This document shows positions 1 through 6,902 of a DNA stretch of 7,757 bases, one piece after another (the first letter of the stretch is position 1; every line of letters starts with the position of its first letter). Position numbers and translations under genes: made by a program. Under the pieces are notes generated by a model, which made no database searches, was not told where the DNA came from, and saw only the letters and a program-made list of their open reading frames with translations. Source of the stretch: an uncultured Lachnospiraceae bacterium (lineage in GTDB: Bacteria; Bacillota; Clostridia; Lachnospirales; Lachnospiraceae). The stretch covers positions 1 through 7,757 of the forward strand of contig CAJUJR010000106.1 of the NCBI GenBank assembly GCA_910586605.1, read 5' to 3'.

Positions 1-72
1 AACTTTCGCTTTCTACAGAAAATATATAAAACGGTCAGTTTCTCATGCCGCACATTATAGAAAACATACAAA

Positions 73-171
73 GGGAAGATATTTTTTATTGAAATTTAGC
101 TACGGTTGGCTGTGAATCATAACGCTCCATGTCAAGCGTATCATAAAAGAAGTAAATGCTGTTACCCTGCT
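73..171 (+). repeat. Dispersed repeat, left copy (inverted relative to right-end copy)
   Basis: Two blocks of this stretch match the reverse complement of the right end of the window. Positions 73-123 align without gaps to 7756-7706 with 43 of 51 bases identical by hand count. Positions 155-171 align to 7699-7683 with 15 of 17 identical. The spacer between blocks is 31 nt here and 6 nt in the right copy, so one copy carries an indel of about 25 nt. The shared core includes ATTTTTTATTGA and TTGGCTGTGAAT. The element is noncoding: the frame that is open in the right copy has a TAG here. It lies just upstream of the carboxypeptidase gene, where I see no convincing -35/-10 pair. Function is unknown. 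Confidence 0.7.
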
Positions 172-222
172 GAACTGTCATAATTCTCTGCCAATCATAA
201 TATATTAAAAGAAATAAGGTTG

Positions 223-229
223 AAAAGGA
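223..229 (+). promoter_or_regulatory. Ribosome binding site deciding the carboxypeptidase start
   Basis: AAAAGGA ends 8 nt before the ATG at 238, which is normal spacing. An in-frame TTG at 220 has its only purine-rich stretch (AAATAAGG, 212-219) directly abutting it, too close to work well. The ATG is therefore preferred. Confidence 0.6.
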
Positions 230-237
230 TATTTATC

Positions 238-1530
238 ATGGCTTTTCTGAATCAAAGAAATGAAAACCACCATTCTGTTTTGTCTACCTTCCATATTATT
301 ATTGCAAGCTTACTGCTCCTATCTGTTACTGGGCTTTCCATAATTACCACTTGTCCTGTTGCTTTTGCCTCCTCTTTTGCAGATAGGAGCCTTTGCTTTC
401 AAAATACGGCGCAGGAAGGCACTGAAACAGGCGATGCATTGAACCTGACAGCAAAAGCAGCTGTTTTAATTGAAAATAACAGCGGTCGCATCCTCTATGA
501 AAAATCAAAAGATAAAGAACTGGTTCCAGCCAGCATTACAAAGATTATGACTCTGCTTCTGATTTTTGAAGCATTAGAAAAGGGGAAGATTTCCCTGGAT
601 GACCCTGTTTCTGTCAGCAATTATGCCGCACAGATGGGCGGCTCCCAGGTATTTTTAGAACCAGGCGAAACACAGACTGTCAATGATATGATAAAATGTA
701 TCAGCATTGCAAGCGCAAATGACGCGGCAGTTGCTATGGCAGAGTTAATCGGAGGTTCAGAAACTTCTTTTGTTAAAATGATGAACCAGAAGGCAAAAGA
801 ACTGGGAATGGTACATACAAACTTTAAAAACTGCAACGGCCTGGATGATTCTATCCAAAGCGGCCATTATAGCAGCGCCTATGACGTTGCATTGATGTCC
901 CGTGAACTGATTACAAAACACCCTGAAATCTCCAAATATTCCACTGTATGGATGGATGAAATCACCCATAAAACAAAAAAAGGGGAAAGCCAGTTTGGAC
1001 TGACAAATACAAATAAACTAATCCGCACTTATAACGGTATTACCGGCCTAAAAACGGGCTCAACCTCAAAGGCAAAATACTGCCTTTCTGCAACGGCATC
1101 ACGCAACGGTATAAGCCTCACTGCCGTTATTATGGCAGCTCCTGACCATATGGTACGCTTTACACAGGCGGCAGCCCTTTTAGACTATGGTTTTGCAAAC
1201 TGTTCCAGCTATCAGGAAAAAATTGATGACATCCCCTTAAAAAGGCAAAAGCTAATTGGAGGTTCAAAAGACTATGTCATTCCACGCATTGAAAAAAACT
1301 TTTATTATACGCTGACCAATAAAGAAAGTGCAGATAATATCAAACGAAAAATAAGCTACGATAAAAAAATCACCGCTCCTATCAAGGAGGGACAGAAAAT
1401 TGGGACAGTCACTTATCTGCTGGAAGGGAAAAAAATCGGGACACTCCCTATCCACTCCGCAGAAACAATTAAAAAAGCTGCCTTCCCTGATTACCTTTCC
1501 AAAACACTCTATAAATTTCTTTTTTCATAA
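238..1530 (+). CDS. D-alanyl-D-alanine carboxypeptidase (PBP5/DacF-type, class C low-molecular-weight PBP)
   Basis: This 430-residue serine DD-carboxypeptidase removes the terminal D-Ala from peptidoglycan pentapeptide stems outside the membrane. The three penicillin-binding motifs are all present and correctly spaced: SITK with nucleophile S99 and K102, SAN at 159-161, and KTGST at 272-276. A hydrophobic signal segment at about residues 18-38 ends in AFA-SS, suggesting cleavage after A44. The catalytic domain spans roughly 70-320. A PBP5_C-like beta domain follows at about 323-414, and the last 16 residues form a plausible amphipathic membrane-anchoring helix. An in-frame TTG at 220 would add six residues but is poorly placed relative to a ribosome binding site. 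The gene stands alone, converging on the LCP operon across a shared terminator. Low-GC Gram-positives carry several such paralogues (DacA, DacB, DacF), so I give no symbol; a sporulation role cannot be read from this sequence. Confidence 0.93.
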   Translation: MAFLNQRNENHHSVLSTFHIIIASLLLLSVTGLSIITTCPVAFASSFADRSLCFQNTAQEGTETGDALNLTAKAAVLIENNSGRILYEKSKDKELVPASITKIMTLLLIFEALEKGKISLDDPVSVSNYAAQMGGSQVFLEPGETQTVNDMIKCISIASANDAAVAMAELIGGSETSFVKMMNQKAKELGMVHTNFKNCNGLDDSIQSGHYSSAYDVALMSRELITKHPEISKYSTVWMDEITHKTKKGESQFGLTNTNKLIRTYNGITGLKTGSTSKAKYCLSATASRNGISLTAVIMAAPDHMVRFTQAAALLDYGFANCSSYQEKIDDIPLKRQKLIGGSKDYVIPRIEKNFYYTLTNKESADNIKRKISYDKKITAPIKEGQKIGTVTYLLEGKKIGTLPIHSAETIKKAAFPDYLSKTLYKFLFS

Positions 1531-1560
1531 AATACAGTATAATTTCTTGTTCTAACAAAA

Positions 1561-1595
1561 AGTAAAAGGGCACTGTCTTCTGATGCCCTTTTACT
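1561..1595. terminator. Bidirectional rho-independent terminator between the carboxypeptidase and LCP genes
   Basis: A perfect 12-bp stem (AGTAAAAGGGCA at 1561-1572 with TGCCCTTTTACT at 1584-1595) encloses an 11-nt loop. The stem's own T run serves + strand transcripts. On the - strand the stem is followed by TTTTTG, the complement of 1555-1560, which suits the LCP operon ending at 1614. It lies 30 nt after the carboxypeptidase stop and 18 nt after the LCP stop. Confidence 0.85.
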
Positions 1596-1613
1596 TATCA
1601 ATATCCAAAAACC

Positions 1614-2657
1614 CTATTCTTCTTTACCGGTGTACGATCCATAAGTAAATGGCTGTTTTCCATTGTACTTAAAAATAAAATTATTTAACGCCTCTGCATT
1701 CGCCGTTGGAGACAAAGTTGAACTGACGCCGTCCGTCATAACAAGACAGTCGCCAGCGCTAAACTCCCCAGGATAGGAAGAACGGTAGTACCCTTCCAAC
1801 GGAACCTGAAGCTGATGGATTTCTGTTGTACCTAGCCTGACACAGTCCGTCACATAATCTATTATCTTATCATTTGTCAAATCAGTCTTTATATTGCCCA
1901 GCAGTTTATTTGCAATGTTAAGCCATTCCGTCATAGGAAGGGACTTTACTTTGTCAAATACTGCTTTAATTACCGTCCTCTGGCGCCAGGTGCGGCCATA
2001 GTCGTCACGGAGGCCTGTAATCGTTATCCCCTTCTTACGGATTCGGCAATACCCTAGTGCTTGTGCGCCATTTAACGTCTGTTTCCCAACTTTTACGTTC
2101 CTGGAATCTTTTTTACGGATATAATTTGTTGTATTCAGATATTCAGCTTCTGATTCTGTAAGTTCCAGCTCAACGCCGCCAACTGCATCTACAACATCTG
2201 TAAAAGCTTTGAACCCTACTTCCACATAGCCATCTAACTCAATATTGAAATTGGTTGCAATAGTCTTATACAAAAGCTCAATCCCACCAAAAGAATTAGC
2301 TGCATTTAATTTATTATACCCATAACCTGGAATATCCACATAATTATCACGCATCAAAGAAGCCATCTTTAATGTGCCATGCTTTAAATCCATCGTTGCA
2401 ATAATCATTGTATCTGTCAGACCAGATGCTGTATAGTCCTTTTCCTTTCGGTAGTCATTCCCTACAACTAATATATTGACAATATCATCATCCGAATTTA
2501 CCTTAATCCCACTTAAATCTACATTTTCCAGCACAGTATCATAATCGCGTTGTACATGGTTCAGAGTATCAAAAAAAGCCACTTGTGCCTTTGCCGCCAA
2601 AAAACCGGCAAGTATACTAAGAACCATTAAAAAACCAAATACTATTTTTTTCCACAT
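1614..2657 (-). CDS. LCP family (LytR-CpsA-Psr) glycopolymer-peptidoglycan transferase, second gene of a tandem pair
   Basis: This is a 347-residue membrane-anchored LCP protein. Members of this family move lipid-linked anionic glycopolymers (teichoic acids, capsule) onto peptidoglycan on the outer face of the membrane. One transmembrane helix at about residues 5-24 is followed by an extracellular LCP domain (about 59-235). Visible family motifs are NILVVGNDYR (61-70), TD at 81-82, the MRD at 102-104, KLNAANSFGG (116-125), YCRIR (203-207), and DDYGRTWRQR (218-227), whose arginines bind the pyrophosphate lipid. A further region of about 110 residues follows the core. The start has a good ribosome binding site (AGAGAGGG, 8 nt upstream). 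It sits 27 nt after the upstream LCP gene with no terminator between, so the two are probably cotranscribed. By eye it is more than half identical to that neighbour. The polymer it handles cannot be told from sequence. Confidence 0.92.
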   Translation of the reverse strand: MWKKIVFGFLMVLSILAGFLAAKAQVAFFDTLNHVQRDYDTVLENVDLSGIKVNSDDDIVNILVVGNDYRKEKDYTASGLTDTMIIATMDLKHGTLKMASLMRDNYVDIPGYGYNKLNAANSFGGIELLYKTIATNFNIELDGYVEVGFKAFTDVVDAVGGVELELTESEAEYLNTTNYIRKKDSRNVKVGKQTLNGAQALGYCRIRKKGITITGLRDDYGRTWRQRTVIKAVFDKVKSLPMTEWLNIANKLLGNIKTDLTNDKIIDYVTDCVRLGTTEIHQLQVPLEGYYRSSYPGEFSAGDCLVMTDGVSSTLSPTANAEALNNFIFKYNGKQPFTYGSYTGKEE

Positions 2658-2684
2658 ACTTTAAACCCTCTCTATCCTCGTACA

Positions 2685-3761
2685 CTAATTTGCTGCCTGT
2701 CCATCTGCCTTCCCATAAGAAAATTCCTTTTTCCCATTATATTTAAAAACAAACTTGTGCAGGATTTTTGCATTTTCCGAAGTATCAAATTCCGTACCCA
2801 CCCCATCTGTCGGTACAAGGGAATCCCCCTCGCTTGTTGGGAACTCTGCCTTTTTTCCTTCCCTGAAATAACCATTCCTTGGAATCTGGAGCTGAAAAAC
2901 TTCTGTTGTCCCCATCATAATAACATCTTTAATATAACCAAGAATGCTGCTGTTATCCAAATCCGTCTCTACAGACGGCAGAACTTTATTGGCCACCATG
3001 ACCCAGTCCTTCATTGGAAGGGACTTCATCACGTCAAAAACAGCGCTGACAACCGTCCTCTGGCGCCAGGTACGGCCATAATCATCCAACAGGCCATTTA
3101 CCGTCCTGACTGGTTCCCCAATCTTATCCTTCCCCTTTCGGATACGGCAGTATGCAAGCGCCTGGTCTCCGTTTAAAATCTGTTTTCCAACCTTTACCTT
3201 CCTGTTTTTGTGTTTCCGTATGTAATTCGTCATATTCAGATAACGCGCCTCTGTATCGGTAAGCTCAATTTCTACGCCGCCAACCGCATTGACAATCTTC
3301 TCAAACGCATCGAACCCCACCATTACATAGCCATCCAGCCTGATATTAAAATTTTTCGCAATGGTCTTGTACAAATTTTTCACCCCGCCAAAATCATATG
3401 CAGAATTCAATTTCCTAAGTTCATCCTTTTCTGTAACATCTACAAGCGTGTCACGCATCAGTGTAGTAAGCTTCAACGTATTATGCTTTTTATCCAACGT
3501 TCCAATCATCATAACATCCGTAAGCCCTGATGCGGTATACATCTTTTCCTCCCTGTAGTCGTTCCCTATCAGCAAGATATTTACAATATCGTCATCTGAC
3601 TCAAGATTAATGCCGCTTAAATCCACTTTTTCCAATGCAGAATCCTTGTCCCTCTTCACTTGGTTCAATGTATACTGCATCGTATTTTCTACCTTCGCCA
3701 GGGTAAAACCCGCTACAGCGCTCAGAATCACCAGAATCCCTATAATAAACTTTTTCCACAT
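2685..3761 (-). CDS. LCP family (LytR-CpsA-Psr) glycopolymer-peptidoglycan transferase, first gene of a tandem pair
   Basis: This 358-residue paralogue of the next gene has the same layout. An N-terminal transmembrane helix (about 5-22, starting MWKK like its partner) is followed by an extracellular LCP core (about 59-245) and a conserved C-terminal extension ending near FKYNGKKEFSYG (339-350). Key motifs are NILLIGNDYR (61-70), TD at 81-82, the MRD at 102-104, KLNSAYDFGG (117-126), YCRIR (204-208), and DDYGRTWRQR (226-235). The loop between YCRIR and DDYGR is about seven residues longer than in the paralogue, next to the predicted substrate site. It is the promoter-proximal gene of the two-gene operon, 33 nt downstream of a clear -10 box, and translation starts after a G-rich site (GGGGG, 6 nt upstream). 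The likely role is attachment of wall teichoic acid-like or capsular polymer to peptidoglycan. The family call is firm and the exact substrate is unknown. Confidence 0.92.
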   Translation of the reverse strand: MWKKFIIGILVILSAVAGFTLAKVENTMQYTLNQVKRDKDSALEKVDLSGINLESDDDIVNILLIGNDYREEKMYTASGLTDVMMIGTLDKKHNTLKLTTLMRDTLVDVTEKDELRKLNSAYDFGGVKNLYKTIAKNFNIRLDGYVMVGFDAFEKIVNAVGGVEIELTDTEARYLNMTNYIRKHKNRKVKVGKQILNGDQALAYCRIRKGKDKIGEPVRTVNGLLDDYGRTWRQRTVVSAVFDVMKSLPMKDWVMVANKVLPSVETDLDNSSILGYIKDVIMMGTTEVFQLQIPRNGYFREGKKAEFPTSEGDSLVPTDGVGTEFDTSENAKILHKFVFKYNGKKEFSYGKADGQAAN

Positions 3762-3793
3762 AAATTACCCCCATCTTCTCAATACCCGAAGCC

Positions 3794-3822
3794 ATTATAA
3801 CACAGCTTTCCAAATATCACAA
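3794..3822 (-). promoter_or_regulatory. SigA-type promoter of the LCP operon
   Basis: On the - strand, TTGTGA (3817-3822) and TATAAT (3794-3799) are separated by 17 nt. TG one base before the -10 makes an extended -10 (TGTTATAAT). Transcription should start near 3787, giving a leader of about 25 nt before the ATG at 3761. Confidence 0.75.
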
Positions 3823-3980
3823 TCATTTCCTTCCTATTTTGCAGGGTAATGCTCATGGCCCATTGTTAATCACAGAAGTTCTAACCATCATGTGAACCGT
3901 AACATGTGATAACCTAATTGGCATGATTCCCCTATTATAATTTATTTCTGTTTTCATAAAAATATGCATAAATTCTTAAT

Positions 3981-4009
3981 TTGACGTTTATTAACTACTC
4001 ATGTATAAT
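3981..4009 (+). promoter_or_regulatory. SigA-type promoter of the small membrane-protein gene
   Basis: TTGACG (3981-3986) and a perfect TATAAT (4004-4009) are separated by 17 nt. The start point would be near 4016, about 34 nt before the ATG at 4050. The 158-nt space between this and the divergent LCP promoter contains a short direct repeat, CATGTGA, at 3890-3896 and 3904-3910. I see no gene there. Confidence 0.78.
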
Positions 4010-4038
4010 ACGGACAAGAGTATGTAGGAAAATCTATT

Positions 4039-4043
4039 GGAGG
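4039..4043 (+). promoter_or_regulatory. Ribosome binding site deciding the small-protein start
   Basis: GGAGG lies 6 nt before the ATG at 4050. The open frame extends upstream to a TTG at 3981, but that codon is the promoter -35 box itself, so the longer 109-residue reading cannot be the translated form. Confidence 0.85.
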
Positions 4044-4049
4044 TACATC

Positions 4050-4310
4050 ATGGCAAAAGATGCCGGAAAAAACAAATGGGCGCTGTTTCTGCTTTTATTA
4101 GGAGGTATCGTCCTCGGAAGCTTTATTGCACAAGCGGCAGCAAACGTCACCTTCCTTTCTTGGTTAAATTATGGCAAAAACTTTGGGCTAACCCAACCGT
4201 TTACATTAGACCTTGGAGTCTTGGTACTGACCTTTGCATTAAAAATTAAAATCACGATTGGAAGCATTATTGGGATAATTATTGGAATTATTATTTATCA
4301 CTTTATTTAG
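4050..4310 (+). CDS. Small two-helix membrane protein, DUF4321-like
   Basis: The gene encodes an 86-residue protein. A short lysine-rich N-terminus (MAKDAGKNKW) precedes a hydrophobic helix at about residues 11-31 containing GGIVLGSFIAQ. A polar stretch (about 32-53) with FLSWLNYGKNFGL follows, then a second hydrophobic segment at about 54-65. After the KIKI at 65-68, the C-terminus (about 69-86) is rich in isoleucine and glycine. This matches the small DUF4321 family widespread in Clostridia, whose function is not established; the family call is from memory of its pattern. The gene has its own strong promoter, ribosome binding site and terminator, so it is monocistronic and probably well expressed. 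It is divergent from the LCP operon and convergent with the hydratase, so context gives no firm role, though its envelope location fits the neighbours on the left. Confidence 0.8.
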   Translation: MAKDAGKNKWALFLLLLGGIVLGSFIAQAAANVTFLSWLNYGKNFGLTQPFTLDLGVLVLTFALKIKITIGSIIGIIIGIIIYHFI

Positions 4311-4311
4311 T

Positions 4312-4351
4312 AAAAAACCGTTCAGAACGTTATCATCCTGAACGGTTTTTT
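4312..4351. terminator. Bidirectional rho-independent terminator between the small membrane protein and the hydratase
   Basis: A 14-bp perfect stem (AAAAAACCGTTCAG at 4312-4325 with CTGAACGGTTTTTT at 4338-4351) surrounds a 12-nt loop. Flanking A and T runs supply a U tract in both directions. It begins right after the small gene's stop and lies 35 nt beyond the hydratase stop at 4387, serving both convergent genes. Confidence 0.92.
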
Positions 4352-4386
4352 ATTGTTAATATCAAAACTACATTAGTTACAATGTC

Positions 4387-6669
4387 TTACCCACGATAAT
4401 AATTTATCAGGCATCCCTTTGCAATAATTTCTCTTTCATCATCTGTCAAATCGCCAAGGCGCAGTTCAAATTCCTGCATATCTTTCCCAACAACATATGC
4501 TTTAATGGCATCTGCTTTTTCTTCTACCGCCTTTTTCACATCCTTAATGAATATATAATCCCCTTTAGAAAATGGTATTTCCTCTGGATATAAGAATGGA
4601 AGCATCCCCCAGTTAATTAGGTTAGAACGGTATCTCTTTGTTGCATATTCCTTCGCAATATTTGCCATGCCGCCAAGCACTTTCTGGCAGGAAGCCGCCT
4701 GCTCACGCGCAGAACCGTCGCCTGGTTTTACTGCATAAATCATGCTGCCAATCTGCGTTTCCTCAGGCTTTACAGTAAACGTCCCATTAATCTTTTCAAA
4801 CACTTCTTTTATTTCAGGGCAAGCTGCAAAAATATCTTCCCCTGCAATCCTTGCCTTCTCTGCCTTCTGTACCTCTTTTGCCTTCCCAACATATTCTGGG
4901 TCTTTACGGGACAATGTAAATTCAGCAAGCCCAAGTGGGTTAGAACGGAAGGAAGAAGTTTCGCCAGATGGAATTAATTCATCTGTTGTTGTAACTGGGT
5001 CATGGATTTCAGAAACCACCTTTAATACCATATTGTCCGTCAATGCTGTCATCTCCGGCCAATCCTTAATATTTGGGCCAAACTTGATTTCCGCCTCTGT
5101 ATCTGCTTTTCCAATCCCATTATAAACTCTGTTTTCATAAATTGTACTGTCAAAGAAATATTTTGGCTTCATAAAATCAACATCCACATCTGTTGCCGCT
5201 GTTAAATATCCCTGGTTCGCCGCTGTCGCCGCAATGGAACGGGCATCCATCAAAGCAACAGAAGCAATCTGCCCATTTGTCACTTTAGAACCTTCACGGT
5301 TTGGGAAATTCCTTGTAGAGTGCCGGATTGACAGCCCATTATTTGGAGGGACATCCCCCGCCCCAAAGCATGGCCCACAAAACGCTGAACGCACTGTTGC
5401 ACCAGTAGCCATCAAATCTGCAATAGTCCCATTTTTCACAAGTTCCATAAATACCGGCTGACTAGACGGATAAACACTTAATGAAAATTCATCCGCACCA
5501 ATATTCTTCCCACGCAGGATATCTGCCGCATCACAGATATTTTCAAACCCACCGCCGGCACATCCAGCGATAACGCCCTGCTCCACATATAATTTCCCAT
5601 TATGGACCTTGTCCTTAAGCGTATAATTGATATTATTATTATCCAGGCTGACAAGCGCTTTCTTTTCTACATCATCAAGGATATCCATTAAGTTTGCATT
5701 TAATTCTTCAATTGTATAAACATTGCTTGGATGGAATGGCATTGCAATCATCGGCTTTATTTCAGAAAGGTCAACATAGACCATGCCGTCATAATATGCC
5801 ACATCCGCAGGCTTTAATTCTTTATAATCTTCCGGGCGCTTATGAATCTCATAAAATTCTTTGATTTTATCATCCGTTGTCCAAATGGACGACAGGCAGG
5901 TAGTCTCAGTTGTCATAACATCGACGCCAATACGGAAATCAGCCGAAAGCTTTGCTACCCCATCTCCGACAAACTCCATTACCTTATTTTTAACATAACC
6001 ATTGCCAAACACAGCGCCAATAATCGCAAGGGCAATATCCTGCGGACCAACTCCCTTCTGCGGTTCCCCTGTCAGATAAATTGCAACAACACCAGGCCTT
6101 GCAATATCATAAGTACGGTTTAAAAGCTGCTTTACAAGCTCAGGACCGCCCTCGCCCATCGCCATTGTCCCAAGCGCCCCATACCGGGTGTGGGAATCCG
6201 AGCCAAGAAGCATTTTACCGCCGCCAGCTAACATTTCACGTGCAAACTGATGGATAACCGCCTGATGTGGTGGCACATACATCCCGCCATATTTTTTTGC
6301 ACAAGAAAGCCCAAACATATGGTCATCTTCATTAATTGTCCCACCTACTGCACAAAGGCTGTTATGGCAGTTTGTCAGGACATATGGCACTGGGAACTTC
6401 TCTAGCCCTGATGCCCTCGCTGTTTGGATTATCCCTACAAATGTAATGTCATGTGAAGTTAATTTATCAAACTTAATCTGCAAGTTTTCCATATTGCCTG
6501 ATGTATTATGGGCTTCCAAAATACCATATGCCATCGTGCCTTTTGCTGCCTCTTCCTTTGACGGTGCCTTTTTGCACTTCTGCTGCAATGTTGCAGCACT
6601 ATCACCCGTATCTTCTACAATTTCTGTACCATTTACTAGATACACACCATTGTCATATAATTGAATCAT
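4387..6669 (-). CDS. Aconitase-family [4Fe-4S] hydratase (aconitate hydratase-like)
   Basis: This 760-residue cytoplasmic dehydratase belongs to the aconitase superfamily, whose best-known reaction is citrate to isocitrate through cis-aconitate. Cluster ligands are visible as C370 (in AGCAGG, where classic enzymes have SCTNS) and C431/C434 in FCGPC. Relative to pig mitochondrial aconitase I match H101 with H102, H147 with H140, the DSH triad with D158-S159-H160, R447/R452 with R453/R458 in RNFPNR, R580 with R575 in SSFRSNP, and catalytic S642 with S653 in GSARE. D100 is replaced by C101, S643 by A654, and the usual GSSREH histidine by Q657. The swivelling domain 4 occupies roughly the last 190 residues. 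A strong AAGGAGG site 7 nt upstream fixes the start. It is monocistronic, with no citrate synthase or isocitrate dehydrogenase in view. It may supply 2-oxoglutarate for glutamate, or act on another hydroxy acid like uncharacterised YbhJ-type hydratases. Family is certain, substrate less so. Confidence 0.93.
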   Translation of the reverse strand: MIQLYDNGVYLVNGTEIVEDTGDSAATLQQKCKKAPSKEEAAKGTMAYGILEAHNTSGNMENLQIKFDKLTSHDITFVGIIQTARASGLEKFPVPYVLTNCHNSLCAVGGTINEDDHMFGLSCAKKYGGMYVPPHQAVIHQFAREMLAGGGKMLLGSDSHTRYGALGTMAMGEGGPELVKQLLNRTYDIARPGVVAIYLTGEPQKGVGPQDIALAIIGAVFGNGYVKNKVMEFVGDGVAKLSADFRIGVDVMTTETTCLSSIWTTDDKIKEFYEIHKRPEDYKELKPADVAYYDGMVYVDLSEIKPMIAMPFHPSNVYTIEELNANLMDILDDVEKKALVSLDNNNINYTLKDKVHNGKLYVEQGVIAGCAGGGFENICDAADILRGKNIGADEFSLSVYPSSQPVFMELVKNGTIADLMATGATVRSAFCGPCFGAGDVPPNNGLSIRHSTRNFPNREGSKVTNGQIASVALMDARSIAATAANQGYLTAATDVDVDFMKPKYFFDSTIYENRVYNGIGKADTEAEIKFGPNIKDWPEMTALTDNMVLKVVSEIHDPVTTTDELIPSGETSSFRSNPLGLAEFTLSRKDPEYVGKAKEVQKAEKARIAGEDIFAACPEIKEVFEKINGTFTVKPEETQIGSMIYAVKPGDGSAREQAASCQKVLGGMANIAKEYATKRYRSNLINWGMLPFLYPEEIPFSKGDYIFIKDVKKAVEEKADAIKAYVVGKDMQEFELRLGDLTDDEREIIAKGCLINYYRG

Positions 6670-6676
6670 TGTTTAT

Positions 6677-6682
6677 CCTCCT
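6677..6682 (-). promoter_or_regulatory. Canonical ribosome binding site of the hydratase
   Basis: The - strand reads AGGAGG here, 7 nt before the ATG at 6669. It is the strongest ribosome binding site in the window and suggests high translation. Confidence 0.85.
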
Positions 6683-6730
6683 TCTATTTTATTGTTACTG
6701 TCCACAGCTCTTCCAAACAACATAATAAGT

Positions 6731-6767
6731 ATAAAAAGCAGGCATCTTCTTATGTATAAATTGCCTG
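6731..6767 (-). terminator. Terminator-like hairpin in the hydratase leader (exonuclease terminator or attenuator)
   Basis: On the - strand CAGGCA (6767-6762) pairs perfectly with TGCCTG (6744-6739) across a 17-nt loop, and CTTTTTAT follows (6738-6731). After one mismatch the flanking A and T runs could add three more pairs. It lies 135 nt after the exonuclease stop, so it may end that transcript. It also lies inside the leader predicted for the hydratase promoter at 6852-6880, where it would act as an attenuator. The stem is short, so efficiency may be modest. Confidence 0.5.
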
Positions 6768-6851
6768 TTTTCTATAACTTAACCGTAAATAGCAACTTTT
6801 TACCATACATTTTTAAAAGCCTCATACAAATTATTAATGCAGACAAAGCCT

Positions 6852-6880
6852 ATTATCATAGAAATAAAGAAAAAAGTCAA
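6852..6880 (-). promoter_or_regulatory. Predicted SigA-type promoter of the hydratase gene
   Basis: On the - strand TTGACT (6875-6880) and GATAAT (6852-6857) are separated by 17 nt. A start near 6845 would give a leader of about 175 nt before the hydratase ATG at 6669. It begins 22 nt after the exonuclease stop. I found no comparable promoter between the hairpin at 6731-6767 and the start codon. Confidence 0.6.
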
Positions 6881-6902
6881 GTTTGAAAGAAATCCGGGGC
6901 AA

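Noticed and set aside
2757..3530. Long + strand open frames (139 and 106 codons) antisense to the first LCP gene
   Set aside because: They lie wholly inside a clear LCP coding sequence on the other strand and have no promoter, ribosome binding site or recognisable protein character. They reflect the codon composition of the real gene.
3981..4049. Longer reading of the small membrane protein starting at TTG 3981
   Set aside because: The TTG is the -35 box of the gene's own promoter and would not be transcribed. ATG 4050 has an ideal GGAGG.
6694..6708. GTTACTGTCCACAGC resembles GTTACTATTCACAGC of the right-end repeat (7706-7720), 13 of 15 identical
   Set aside because: The match does not extend on either side, so a third degenerate repeat copy cannot be separated from chance without a genome-wide search.
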